Origin: Kordiimonas sp. SCSIO 12603
GTDB lineage: Bacteria > Pseudomonadota > Alphaproteobacteria > Sphingomonadales > Kordiimonadaceae
NCBI RefSeq assembly: GCF_024398035.1
Contig: NZ_CP073748.1
Location: 2,827,520-2,891,519, forward strand
Length of the DNA: 64,000 nucleotides
Reading direction: 5' to 3'
Position numbers and translations under genes: made by a program. The notes beneath the pieces are model-generated. The model saw nothing but the letters and a program-made list of their open reading frames with translations, was not told the DNA's origin and made no database searches. Shown piece after piece: positions 35,238 through 44,230 of the stretch (position 1 is its first letter; each line of letters begins with the position of its first letter).

Positions 35238-37301
35238 ATGTCTTCTAAATTATTTATGTCTGTAGCTTTCTGTGCACTTATCACAGCGTGCACACCTGAA
35301 GCACCAAAAGAAGAAACAACTGATGTCATTAGTATTCCAGTTTCAGGTGAAAGCACACCGTCTGCTGGCACTGCCCTTTCCGCCGTTCTTTGGGAAAATA
35401 GGGAGCAACCTAAACAATCCCTCATGTTTGCGGCTGTTGATGATGCCATTGAAATGTACGAAGCAAACGGCAAACGTAAGTTTCGGGCCAGTGGTCGTGC
35501 CTATACCGCGATAGACATTATCAAAGATTATGAAGAAGGCCGAGACCTTATCATCAGCCTGGACGGCCAGTACAACAGGGTTCACACGTATAATGTCAAT
35601 CCACAAGCTGGCAACCTTAAACCCACCAATTTCAGTACCATCGAAAGCAACAGGCGAATAGAGAACATCTGCTCCTACAAAAGCACCAGAGACGGTAATA
35701 GCTATGTCTATACCCTTGGTGAAGATGGTTTTATTGAACACTGGCAGCTTGCAAAACAGAAATATGATGTTCTCACAGGCACCTTAGTTCGCACCCTGAA
35801 GGTAAGCACAGAACCTAAATTCTGTGTCATCGATCCAATGACAGAAACTTTATACGTTGCAGAAGAAGAAATTGGCATCTGGGCATTTGATGCAGCACCT
35901 GAAGGTTCTACCGCCCCAAGTTTTGTAGATGTGGTGAAATTTGGCAATCTTTCAGAAGAAGTGGCTGGCCTAGCCATTTCACGGCCTAACGATGGTACTG
36001 CTATTCTTCTTGCCTCCAATGTGGCAGATAACACTCTCAATGCCTATGACATCAATAATGATCATAATTTCCTAGGTGCTATTGCTCTAACGAGTACAGA
36101 AACGGTTGATGCCGTGGAAGCAGCTCAGGGTCTATTTGCCTCTACGTTCCTTGATACTCTCGTTGTGGCTGATGATGATAACGGAGAAGATCGTACAAAC
36201 TTTAAGTTCGCCAAACTAAGTGATATCCATTCAGCCTTTTCTAAGAAAACAGAGCTCATCCAAAACCCAATCTCCGCCACCAGCAATATTGCTACTGTAA
36301 CAGCCAATGTAGAAACTGCTCCGGTTGAGCACGGCGGTGATGCTGCTGATGACCCAGCCATTTGGGTGCATCCAAGCAATCCCGCTCTCAGCCTCGTTAT
36401 AGGTACAAACAAGCAAGGCGGCCTTTATAGCTACACGCTGGACGGAAAAGTACACCAGTATCTGGCAGACGGTAAAATGAACAACGTAGACATTCGCTAC
36501 GGCTTTGATTTGAATGGTGAAAAAGCAACTATTTTAGCTGCCAGTAACCGTGCAAATCGCTCGATTGCTCTATACCGAATGAATGAAGAAACTGGTATGC
36601 TATCAGATATAGCGGATGGCCCTCAACCAACGCGGATGGAAGACCCATACGGGCTTTGCATGTATCAAAGTACGGAAACTGGCAAAACCTATGTATTTAT
36701 CAATGAAAAAGAAGGCATGGTGCGTCAGTGGGAGCTCGAAGCTTCAGAAAATGGAAAGGTTGCTACAAAACAGGTGCGTGAATTTAACGTTGGCTCAACC
36801 GCCGAGGGCTGTGTAGCTGACGATGATAACGGTATCCTCTTCCAAGCCGAAGAAGATGTTGCTCTATGGGCTTACGGGGCGGAACCAAATGCAGGCGATG
36901 CCCGCACTGAAGTCACCAGTATCGCGAGCAACAAAGCCTTAAAGGATGACCTAGAAGGCGTCTCTATCTATTACGGCGCAAATGGGGACGGATATCTCAT
37001 TCAATCAAGTCAGGGTAACAACAGCTATGCAGTGTTTGACCGTAAGGCGCCCTATACATATCGCGGCAGCTACAGCGTTATTGGCGATATAGCTTCAGGA
37101 ATTGATGGATCGTCTGAGACGGACGGCCTTGATGTTATCAGTACGCCTCTTGGCGAAGCATTCCCACATGGCCTGTTCATCGCACAAGATGGTCGGAATG
37201 TGATGCCTGCTGAAAAGCAGAATTTCAAACTGGTTGATTTTAAAAAAATCGCTGATGCCCTGAACCTTGAATTACACTCAGGTTGGTCACCTCGCAGATA
37301 A
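35238..37301 (+). CDS. Two-domain beta-propeller phytase, lipoprotein
   Basis: A 687-residue phytase (myo-inositol hexakisphosphate phosphohydrolase) of the calcium-dependent beta-propeller family. It starts with a lipoprotein signal with lipobox L-I-T-A-C. Residues about 45-345 form a degenerate propeller domain; residues about 350-680 a complete one, with the active segment G-G-D-A-A-D-D-P-A-I-W-V-H-P and Y-G-L-C-M-Y. The N-terminal copy lacks the D-D-P-A-I-W-V-H segment, so it is likely non-catalytic or substrate-binding, as reported for dual-domain phytases. The start at 35238 is set by the lipoprotein signal. A porin gene converges on it. Confidence 0.93.
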   Translation: MSSKLFMSVAFCALITACTPEAPKEETTDVISIPVSGESTPSAGTALSAVLWENREQPKQSLMFAAVDDAIEMYEANGKRKFRASGRAYTAIDIIKDYEEGRDLIISLDGQYNRVHTYNVNPQAGNLKPTNFSTIESNRRIENICSYKSTRDGNSYVYTLGEDGFIEHWQLAKQKYDVLTGTLVRTLKVSTEPKFCVIDPMTETLYVAEEEIGIWAFDAAPEGSTAPSFVDVVKFGNLSEEVAGLAISRPNDGTAILLASNVADNTLNAYDINNDHNFLGAIALTSTETVDAVEAAQGLFASTFLDTLVVADDDNGEDRTNFKFAKLSDIHSAFSKKTELIQNPISATSNIATVTANVETAPVEHGGDAADDPAIWVHPSNPALSLVIGTNKQGGLYSYTLDGKVHQYLADGKMNNVDIRYGFDLNGEKATILAASNRANRSIALYRMNEETGMLSDIADGPQPTRMEDPYGLCMYQSTETGKTYVFINEKEGMVRQWELEASENGKVATKQVREFNVGSTAEGCVADDDNGILFQAEEDVALWAYGAEPNAGDARTEVTSIASNKALKDDLEGVSIYYGANGDGYLIQSSQGNNSYAVFDRKAPYTYRGSYSVIGDIASGIDGSSETDGLDVISTPLGEAFPHGLFIAQDGRNVMPAEKQNFKLVDFKKIADALNLELHSGWSPRR

Positions 37302-37306
37302 AAGAG

Positions 37307-37337
37307 AAGCCCAGCCATTTATCAGCCGGGCTTTTTC
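37307..37337. terminator. Bidirectional terminator between phytase and porin
   Basis: AAGCCC (37307-37312) pairs with GGGCTT (37328-37333), extended by a GC pair inside; T-rich on the plus side and moderately so on the minus side. Confidence 0.7.
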
Positions 37338-37339
37338 AT

Positions 37340-38584
37340 TTAAAAACGGAATTGATAGTTAATCTGCAACAGGTTTTCCCGCTGGCTGATTGGTGTATTC
37401 TCAAAACCGCCTGCACGATCAGAGCTTGTATAAAGGTATTCTGCGGAAACAATATGATGCTTTGACGCGCGATATTTAATCGCAGTGGTCAATGCCCAAC
37501 CATCTTCTGCAAGTGGTGGTGTAGTTGCAATGGTTGATGGATCGTTCTGATCAAAAAATTCAATCCGACTAGCAAGCTGAACACGACCAAACTCTTTCGC
37601 TACAAGTAAAGAACCTGTTGTAAAATTCGTACCAAAGAAGGAGCTTTCATCCTCTGTCGGCTGTACCTTGGTTTCACCAAACTGGAATTGCCCAATAATT
37701 GTCCAGTCGTCTGGCAGTTCAGGCTTCGCGGTTATATTAATAAAGCGCGCTTCCCACAAACGCCCTTCTGAACCTACCTGTCGGCTATTTGCCCTATTAT
37801 CATAACCATACAAACGAAGCTCACCAAGGCCGGGCCTGGTCAAATTCACGCCGAGCGCAAAGCCAGGTCTGGCATCAGTTTCCACAAATGGACGGTTAAC
37901 TCGGTCAGACCGGACACCTTCAATATCTGCAATTGGCAGATCACCTAAAAGCCCAATCTTGCTATCATTCAAGGTAAACCCGCGGAAGCCTAGAGCATCC
38001 CCTGCTCTATCATTACCGCCAAAGATCGTAGCTTGTATCTCAGCGTTAAGGGTTTCCCCTTTATACTCTGCAGTAAATTCCGCACCAATTGGCCTGATTT
38101 CTTCTGCAATCCATGTATTCGCCGCAGAATTGGTAATGGTATATTTATTACCCCAAGCTAGACCTTCGTTTTCAAAACTCACTGGAGGAAAGAAAGCCCC
38201 CGCGCGTACGCTATATTGCCACTGCCTCAACTGAACAGGCTTGTAGCGAAGGTAAGCTTCTACAATATCAACTTCTGACGATTGATCAGGGTTATGTTGA
38301 ATATGACCGTGAACTGTAAAGCCATCTCCAAACTTAAGGCGACCGACTAAAGCAATTTCAGCTATTCGGAAACGTTCGTTACCGTTTTCACCGTCCCCGC
38401 CATACCGGAGCTTACCGAAGCCACCATCGAAAATTGATCTCTCGCTATCTGCAAAAGAAAGCCGGGCATTTACCAAACCATGTAAACTTGCATCAACATC
38501 GCTCTGTGCTTGCACAGACGCTGTGCCTCCCACAACACATAGAGCAGCTATAGAAAGATAACCTGAAGAAATTTCGCGTTTCAT
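37340..38584 (-). CDS. Porin-like outer-membrane beta-barrel protein
   Basis: A 414-residue protein with a signal peptide (ending S-V-Q-A-Q) and a barrel pattern of alternating aromatic and polar residues, ending N-Y-Q-F-R-F with a terminal Phe. Segments such as V-E-A-Y-L-R-Y-K-P and V-R-A-G-A-F-F-P-P-V-S-F-E-N resemble phosphate-selective porin O/P-like proteins, though I cannot assign it firmly. The start at 38584 follows GGGAACA; a GTG three codons earlier is possible. It converges with the phytase, so phosphate or inositol-phosphate uptake is a reasonable guess. Confidence 0.8.
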   Translation of the reverse strand: MKREISSGYLSIAALCVVGGTASVQAQSDVDASLHGLVNARLSFADSERSIFDGGFGKLRYGGDGENGNERFRIAEIALVGRLKFGDGFTVHGHIQHNPDQSSEVDIVEAYLRYKPVQLRQWQYSVRAGAFFPPVSFENEGLAWGNKYTITNSAANTWIAEEIRPIGAEFTAEYKGETLNAEIQATIFGGNDRAGDALGFRGFTLNDSKIGLLGDLPIADIEGVRSDRVNRPFVETDARPGFALGVNLTRPGLGELRLYGYDNRANSRQVGSEGRLWEARFINITAKPELPDDWTIIGQFQFGETKVQPTEDESSFFGTNFTTGSLLVAKEFGRVQLASRIEFFDQNDPSTIATTPPLAEDGWALTTAIKYRASKHHIVSAEYLYTSSDRAGGFENTPISQRENLLQINYQFRF

Positions 38585-38859
38585 TGTTCCCACCGAGCAT
38601 TATTTTTCTCAATTCTTAACAACCAACAATAATTTCTTCTAATCATTGATAATAAAGAAAGCGTGAACCCAATCAACTGTCTAAAAATGCAACCATTAAT
38701 GCATATTGCAACACTTAGTCGCATTTCGCAAAAGTAGTATTTTTCAACAAATGATAAACTTATACTAAAAATACAACAAATACATAAGGTTACAAAAACA
38801 CACCCAAAAATGGCATACTTGCACACCTCTTGCAAAGCATAGATCAAACAATCAGCAGA

Positions 38860-39166
38860 GTGCGATGGGCACTATAACCGAGTAGAGAGTCAGCTGAAAC
38901 CAACCGTAGGGCCGTATTCCAAGGTTTCAGTTGGCTCCTCAAAACCGGAGAATAAAGAAAAAGAATGTAAGCAATTAGCCACAGCGAAAGACCAGGTGGT
39001 AACTTCCTCCCCACCACGGAAGGCAGACATCCCCACCACACCAGCTGCACCGCCACTTGATCTTTCGCTACCTCCCTAATTTATGTTCTGAGTTTCATAC
39101 TTTCAGCTCGCTACCGATAACGTTGTCCCCCACGCCATTTTCAATTCCGGTAGCGAGCTTTTTTAT
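38860..39166 (+). ncRNA. Strongly structured RNA ending in an intrinsic terminator (unassigned)
   Basis: This gene-free stretch has four stems whose covarying G-U pairs favour transcription on the plus strand. H1: GTGC (38860-38863) with GCAC (38869-38872). H2: 14 pairs, 38888-38901 with 38923-38936, two G-U. H3: 17 positions, 38983-38999 with 39053-39069, one mismatch and one G-U, enclosing CTTCC (39003-39007) with GGAAG (39018-39022). T: 12 perfect pairs, 39105-39116 with 39148-39159, 31-base loop, then six T. The octamer TCGCTACC occurs at 39065-39072 and in the terminator (39108-39115), so H3 and the terminator could compete. I see no tmRNA, RNase P, 6S or SRP signature. It may be a stand-alone RNA or a leader of the gene at 39246. 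The 275 bases before it (38585-38859) are AT-rich with no gene. Confidence 0.6.
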
Positions 39167-39245
39167 TCTTAATAATTTTCCTATTCTTGACTAATCCTTC
39201 CTCGACGCGCACCATTCAGCGAACGCAGCAAATTTAACTGGCCTT

Positions 39246-40757
39246 ATGTTTTCAAAATTTTTCAAAAAGACCACTCCCGCGGCCTCGCCACTGGATAAGA
39301 AGGTTACAGAGCTTTATATCCAGCATGAACTAGCGGATATAGGCTTTGAAGCAAAACCCGGCATCGCGCAGGAGACATTGGTTGCCGTGCTGATTAAATA
39401 CGGGGAGCTGTTATCACAAACAGGGCAAACGGCTTTGGCGTGCAGACAGTTTGAATTGGCGGCAGATCTTACAGAAAAGCCGCTGCATGTATGGCATCAG
39501 TTTTGTTCTGCACTCCTTGCTCAAGGCGAATTTGAGATACTAGAACAAACTTGTCAGCATATTTTGGAAACTTATCCAGAAGATCACAATTCTCATGCAA
39601 CGATCGCGGCTCTTATAGAAAAGAACGACGGCATCAAACCAGCTCAGTGGTATATGAAAAGTTTTCTCAGGAGGTGCGGCGAAAACTTTATCCCTGCGTC
39701 TGGGTCTGGCCTTGAAGAGCCTGCAGGGAAGCTTCTAATCACCTACGGGTATGAGAATACCAGATATGTTATCGGCAGGCGTAACAACGGCGATTTCAAG
39801 CGCGTGCGTAAAGGTGGACATTATATGCTTGATCATCTTCTGGAGGATCAAAGATATGATACCAATCATTATACGATACTGGATGAAAACATCCTGAAGG
39901 ATAAAACTGCTCCGTCAAAGCCCTTTAACTTGATACTGAATGATATTGCCGACCCGGATTTAGAACTGCGCTCTCTGGAAACACTGGAAACCTTTCTTGA
40001 GGAACATCCAAGTATCCCTGTCATCAACGCTCCCCATATGGTCAAAGAAACAACCCGGGACAGTAACTACAGGCGCTTGAATGAAATCCCCGGTGTAAGG
40101 TTTGCAAAAACAGAACGGATTGAGGTCAGAAAAAGCGATATTGAAAAAGATGTAGCCCAAATTGCCGAAGCTATTCTGGCACTTGGCTATAGCTTTCCCT
40201 TCATTATTCGCCAAACAGGCACACATACTGCTGTCTCAACAGAGCTTCTTGAAGATAAAGGTGCCCTTGAAGCCTATCTGTTAGCCCTTCAAGAAGATGC
40301 CACGCTTTACGCCATTGAATATATAGAAAACAAATCAGATGAAGGGCATTACTCCAAAATCCGCTTCTTCTGTATTGATGGCACGCTTTACCCTGTTGTC
40401 TACCATACAGATCAGGTTTGGAATGTTCACGGTAGCAACCGAAAAACTTTCATGAAATCTTATGATTGGATGTTGGAACGGGAACAAAAATTTCTAAACA
40501 ACCCACCTTCAGTTATTGGCGAGGAAATCTATAACCGTATTAAAGCTCTCCAGGATATTGTGCAGCTTGATTTCTGGGGTTTAGACCTTACCCTGATGCC
40601 TAATGGTGACATTCTCATCTTTGAACTTAACCCCGCGATGCGCCACAGCTTTGATCACGCTAAAACCTTCCACTATATGATCCCGCATATGCAGGCTATT
40701 AAAGATGCCTTTGGCCGTATGGTAGAGCGCAAACTGGCTGAAAAAGCATCTGTCTAA
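39246..40757 (+). CDS. TPR and ATP-grasp domain protein
   Basis: A 503-residue protein. Residues about 15-130 form TPR-like helices (G-E-L-L-S-Q-T-G-Q-T-A-L-A-C-R-Q-F-E-L-A). The C-terminal 300 residues look like an ATP-grasp ligase: F-P-F-I-I-R-Q-T-G-T-H-T, Y-A-I-E-Y-I-E-N and the metal/ATP segment L-D-F-W-G-L-D ... I-F-E-L-N-P-A-M-R-H. Such enzymes join a carboxylate to an amine or thiol with ATP; the substrate is unknown. No partner biosynthetic gene is adjacent. The start codon at 39246 lacks a clear ribosome site. The structured RNA ends about 80 bases before it. Confidence 0.75.
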   Translation: MFSKFFKKTTPAASPLDKKVTELYIQHELADIGFEAKPGIAQETLVAVLIKYGELLSQTGQTALACRQFELAADLTEKPLHVWHQFCSALLAQGEFEILEQTCQHILETYPEDHNSHATIAALIEKNDGIKPAQWYMKSFLRRCGENFIPASGSGLEEPAGKLLITYGYENTRYVIGRRNNGDFKRVRKGGHYMLDHLLEDQRYDTNHYTILDENILKDKTAPSKPFNLILNDIADPDLELRSLETLETFLEEHPSIPVINAPHMVKETTRDSNYRRLNEIPGVRFAKTERIEVRKSDIEKDVAQIAEAILALGYSFPFIIRQTGTHTAVSTELLEDKGALEAYLLALQEDATLYAIEYIENKSDEGHYSKIRFFCIDGTLYPVVYHTDQVWNVHGSNRKTFMKSYDWMLEREQKFLNNPPSVIGEEIYNRIKALQDIVQLDFWGLDLTLMPNGDILIFELNPAMRHSFDHAKTFHYMIPHMQAIKDAFGRMVERKLAEKASV

Positions 40758-40765
40758 CATCCATA

Positions 40766-40795
40766 AAAAAAGGCCCCGGCATTGCCGAGGCCTTT
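40766..40795 (-). terminator. Intrinsic terminator of the SulP-carbonic anhydrase operon
   Basis: A 12-base stem (40769-40780 with 40784-40795), with one G-U position on the minus strand, is followed by a T run in the minus direction. Confidence 0.8.
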
Positions 40796-40816
40796 AAGGC
40801 TAAGTGAAAGATTTAA

Positions 40817-42466
40817 TTAGCTCGTAGCTGTAGCTGCACTTTCAGGCAGGTCAGCTTTTATCTTTTCCACAGTAGCTACCGCTTGTGTAAGCGCTGAACG
40901 GCGATCTTTGAACCAGTTCTCATCTGGGATAAGCGGCGCAACCTCAAGGCCGTGCAACACTTTATCCACATCTTCGTTCACACCAGAAACAAACAGGGTC
41001 TTCCCGAGAGCTGAAGCATCTTCCACAATTGTTTCCACCGCTTTCGCTGCAGATAGATCAAGGAAAGGCACACGTTCAAAATCAAGGATAAGAACCTTCG
41101 CATTACCGTTGGCTTTCTCACGCACATGGTGACCAAGATCAGCAGCAGCACCAAAGCTTAGTGGGCCACCGAAATCAAACAGTGTTACTGCACCATTTGA
41201 GCTAGCAAGCAGCGCACGTTCTTCATCACTTTCGATTTCGCGCTCTGTAACATTCAGGCGCTTAAGCTGTTCTTCAGAAAGCTGTTTGATGAAAGCAAGA
41301 GCCGCAAGAACAACACCCACAGCAACAGCTGTGATAAGGTCTACAAACACTGTCAGGCCAAGTACGAGAGCCATAAGAATGAGATCCCAGCGCGGACCAC
41401 GGTGTGCACGCTTCAGGTAGCTCCAGTCAATGATATCATTACCAACTTTAATCAGGATACCAGCAAGAGCGGCATGCGGAATAAGTGAGGCAAACGGCGC
41501 TAGAACAAGAGCAACCGCAAGCAGGATCAAACCATGAACCATGCCTGAGATTTTGAACTGTCCACCAGAACGGATGTTAATCACGGTACGCATTGTTGCA
41601 CCAGCGCCCGGCACACCACCGAATAGGCCAGCAACAGAGTTACCAATACCCTGACCAATAAGTTCTTGATCTGAGTTGTGGCGAGTACGGGTCATGTTAT
41701 CTGCAACAAGAGATGTTAGAAGACTATCGATCGCGCCAAGAAGAGCCAGAAGGAAAGCTGCTTCAAGAACGATTAGGACAGAGTCTTTTTCAAAAGCTGG
41801 CAGAATGAATGAAGGCAGACCAGTTGGTACATCACCGAGAATTGGCGCACCCTCAAAGGCAATACTGATAATTGTAGCTACTACAAGTGCAGCAAGCGGC
41901 GCTGGTACAATCTTGCCAAGATTTTTAGGCCACATAAATACGATAGCAAGCGTTACAACACCAATAGCAAGAGCAGTCAGATTAGGGTCAGCAACCGCAC
42001 CAGGAATAGCCTCAAGAGCAGCAATTGTACCACTGGAAGAAGGTTCATGACCAAACAACCGGGACGTTTGCAGCGCGATAATAATCACACCAATACCGCT
42101 CATAAAACCTGACACTACAGGGTATGGCACCAAACGGATAAGCTGGCCGACTTTCATCAAACCGAAAGCGATCTGAAGCAAACCCGCGAGTACTACCGCA
42201 GAGAATACAAGCGCTGGGTTACCGCCCAGGCTGGCATAAACACCGGCAAATACAACAACCATAGGGCCTGTCGGGCCAGAAATCTGGCTACCAGTGCCAC
42301 CAAATAGAGCAGCCAAGAAACCAACAATAATAGCGCCGTAAAGACCAGCAATTGGTCCAGCGCCTGATGCCTCACCAAAGGCGAGAGCAAGAGGAAGCGC
42401 AACGATACCGGCGGTTAGACCGCCCATAACATCGCCGCGCAGATTAGATGTATTGATAAAACTCAT
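40817..42466 (-). CDS. SulP-family anion transporter with STAS domain
   Basis: A 549-residue inner-membrane transporter. The first 400 residues hold 10-14 membrane helices, including the SulP signature region G-L-Y-G-A-I-I-V-G-F and G-P-T-G-P-M. A cytosolic STAS domain occupies about residues 430-520 (T-L-F-D-F-G-G-P-L-S-F-G-A and V-L-I-L-D-F-E-R-V-P-F-L-D-L-S-A). SulP proteins carry sulfate, bicarbonate or dicarboxylates. The carbonic anhydrase 22 bases upstream points to bicarbonate. Operon of two genes, divergent from an OxyR-like regulator. Confidence 0.93.
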   Translation of the reverse strand: MSFINTSNLRGDVMGGLTAGIVALPLALAFGEASGAGPIAGLYGAIIVGFLAALFGGTGSQISGPTGPMVVVFAGVYASLGGNPALVFSAVVLAGLLQIAFGLMKVGQLIRLVPYPVVSGFMSGIGVIIIALQTSRLFGHEPSSSGTIAALEAIPGAVADPNLTALAIGVVTLAIVFMWPKNLGKIVPAPLAALVVATIISIAFEGAPILGDVPTGLPSFILPAFEKDSVLIVLEAAFLLALLGAIDSLLTSLVADNMTRTRHNSDQELIGQGIGNSVAGLFGGVPGAGATMRTVINIRSGGQFKISGMVHGLILLAVALVLAPFASLIPHAALAGILIKVGNDIIDWSYLKRAHRGPRWDLILMALVLGLTVFVDLITAVAVGVVLAALAFIKQLSEEQLKRLNVTEREIESDEERALLASSNGAVTLFDFGGPLSFGAAADLGHHVREKANGNAKVLILDFERVPFLDLSAAKAVETIVEDASALGKTLFVSGVNEDVDKVLHGLEVAPLIPDENWFKDRRSALTQAVATVEKIKADLPESAATATS

Positions 42467-42488
42467 CGTTTAATCCTTTGCGCAATGC

Positions 42489-43127
42489 TTATTCAGCAGC
42501 CACCGCAGCTTGCTGCGATAGAAGCTCGAAAGAGCCTGAATTTTCGTTGTGAGCGTAGATAGAACCTTCACCGATATCATAAACCCAACCGTGCAGGCGG
42601 AGTTTACCTGCAGCCATAGCTTCAGCTACATATGGGTGTGTTTTCAGATGCTGAAGCTGCAGAACAACGTTTTGTTCAATCACTTCGCGAAGAAGTTCTG
42701 GGTTTTCAGCGTCAGGCTTGTTTGCCTTCGCAACTTTAACCGCCGCATCAGAGTGTGTAAGCCAGCCACATACATGTGGAAGTGCTGTAAGCGCTTCTGT
42801 ATTCATCGCGCCTTTCATAGCACCACAATCCGTATGACCGCACACAACAATCTCTTTAATGCCAAGAGCTGCCACCGCATATTCAATGGATGCTGTATTG
42901 CTTTCACCACCTGCAGCGTATGCCGGAACAATATTCCCTGCATTACGACAAATGAAAAGATCGCCAGGATTTGTTTGCGTAATCATAGCAGGATCAATCC
43001 GGCTATCCGCACATGTCACCATCAATACTTCAGGGCTTTGGCCTGTCGCTAACTCACTAAACAGTCCATTATGTTCTGGGAAAACTTCGTTTTTAAACTT
43101 CAAAACGCCGTCTACAATCTTTTCCAT
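42489..43127 (-). CDS. Beta-class carbonic anhydrase
   Basis: A 212-residue zinc enzyme that interconverts CO2 and bicarbonate. Zinc ligands are visible in T-C-A-D-S-R-I (Cys, with the Asp-Arg dyad) and C-G-H-T-D-C-G-A-M (His and Cys). The length and the W-L-T-H-S motif fit beta-CA clade B. It is first in an operon with the SulP transporter, a combination that suits bicarbonate uptake or pH control. Confidence 0.95.
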   Translation of the reverse strand: MEKIVDGVLKFKNEVFPEHNGLFSELATGQSPEVLMVTCADSRIDPAMITQTNPGDLFICRNAGNIVPAYAAGGESNTASIEYAVAALGIKEIVVCGHTDCGAMKGAMNTEALTALPHVCGWLTHSDAAVKVAKANKPDAENPELLREVIEQNVVLQLQHLKTHPYVAEAMAAGKLRLHGWVYDIGEGSIYAHNENSGSFELLSQQAAVAAE

Positions 43128-43249
43128 GTCTACCTCATAATTTTACAACTAGGGTTCTTTGGCCCATTTATAAAATGTTACTTCATACCATTTTCGGTAT
43201 TTAGGTTGAGGGCGATGTAAAAACAATTGGCTATTTTAGCGAATATACG

Positions 43250-43264
43250 ATAGATAAATACTAT
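43250..43264. promoter_or_regulatory. OxyR-type site ATAG-N7-CTAT
   Basis: ATAG (43250-43253) and CTAT (43261-43264) are separated by exactly seven bases, the form of half an OxyR operator. It lies 25 bases before the start of the OxyR-like gene in the 162-base divergent region with the carbonic anhydrase operon. Confidence 0.6.
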
Positions 43265-43289
43265 CACCTAAACTTAAGGCTCAAAAGCG

Positions 43290-44228
43290 ATGAACGTTGG
43301 TCAACCCACCATCAAACAGTTGAAATACCTACACTGTGTTGTGATGACGAAGAGTTTTCGGCAAGCTGCGCTCACGTTAGGGGTATCACAACCTACTATC
43401 ACCGCACAGATTGCGGCACTCGAAGAAAACCTCGGCCTAACACTGCTTGAGCGCTCCAGAACTGGTGCCCTACCTACAGCTGCAGCTCGTTCCATGCTAC
43501 CGCATATCGAAACGCTGCTTGATGAAGTTAAGTCTATCCGCGATGTTGCGCGCTTTTCACTGGACAGCGGCGCAGGTATTCACCGCCTAGGCGTACCACC
43601 AACTTTGGGCCCATATTTCCTGCCAGATGTTATTCCAGATATTCATGCAGCTTACCCAACGCTTCGTTTATATGTTCGCGAAGAGCCCCCACGAGATCTT
43701 GAAAACGGTTTACTTGACGGCCGATTTGACCTGATTCTCACCACACTACCAATGGAGGTTACAGGGCTTACGGCTGAACCTTTGTTTAGAGAACCCTTTA
43801 AATTATGTGCCGCCCCAGACCATGAATTGGTTCAACGAAAGATAGTCCGAGCAGGCGATATCGCCAACGAAAGACTGCTTGCTATTGAAGAAAGACACCG
43901 TTTGTTCGAACAAATGCAGGCGCTGGCGAATAAATATGGCGCACGAATCATGCGCGATTACGAAGGTACAAGCCTTGATACAGTACGGCAGATGATTGGT
44001 ACAGGTATCGGGCTAGCCTTCCTCCCGTCGCTCTATGTACGGTCTGAGATTGACCCAAGAAGTGATGTATCAGTTTTGAAGCTGAATGAATCTCCAACAG
44101 ATCGTGAAGTTGTTCTGGCTTGGCGGCCAAGCGCCGCGCAACGAAACCTATATAAAGAACTTGCGTCCTTTATTAGGTCTCTTTGTAGCACTAAATTGAA
44201 CGATTATCTGGAAGTATCCCAACCTTAA
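43290..44228 (+). CDS. OxyR-like LysR-family regulator lacking the redox cysteines
   Basis: A 312-residue LysR regulator. The N-terminal winged helix (F-R-Q-A-A-L-T-L-G-V-S-Q-P-T-I-T-A-Q) and the effector domain (H-R-L-G-V-P-P-T-L-G-P-Y-F-L-P) align with OxyR. In the OxyR redox loop, where the E. coli protein has Cys199 and Cys208 (L-E-D-G-H-C), this one reads E-E-R-H-R-L-F-E-Q-M-Q-A-L-A, so both cysteines are absent. It is therefore unlikely to be a peroxide sensor by the usual disulfide. It is divergent from the carbonic anhydrase-SulP operon, its likely target. A site of the OxyR type precedes it. Confidence 0.88.
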   Translation: MNVGQPTIKQLKYLHCVVMTKSFRQAALTLGVSQPTITAQIAALEENLGLTLLERSRTGALPTAAARSMLPHIETLLDEVKSIRDVARFSLDSGAGIHRLGVPPTLGPYFLPDVIPDIHAAYPTLRLYVREEPPRDLENGLLDGRFDLILTTLPMEVTGLTAEPLFREPFKLCAAPDHELVQRKIVRAGDIANERLLAIEERHRLFEQMQALANKYGARIMRDYEGTSLDTVRQMIGTGIGLAFLPSLYVRSEIDPRSDVSVLKLNESPTDREVVLAWRPSAAQRNLYKELASFIRSLCSTKLNDYLEVSQP

Positions 44229-44230
44229 AA

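Noticed and set aside
38844-39056. A 70-codon minus-strand frame opposite the structured RNA
   Set aside because: No ribosome site, no family resemblance, and the wobble-pair pattern supports an RNA on the other strand.
38860-39166. tmRNA, RNase P RNA, 6S RNA, SRP RNA or cobalamin riboswitch as identity of the structured RNA
   Set aside because: No T-loop/CCA or tag frame, no RNase P core, no SRP tetraloop-adjacent consensus, no B12-box; the fold seen does not match.
42549-43052. A 167-codon plus-strand frame
   Set aside because: It lies fully antisense to the carbonic anhydrase gene, whose zinc motifs are unambiguous; the frame shows no domain.
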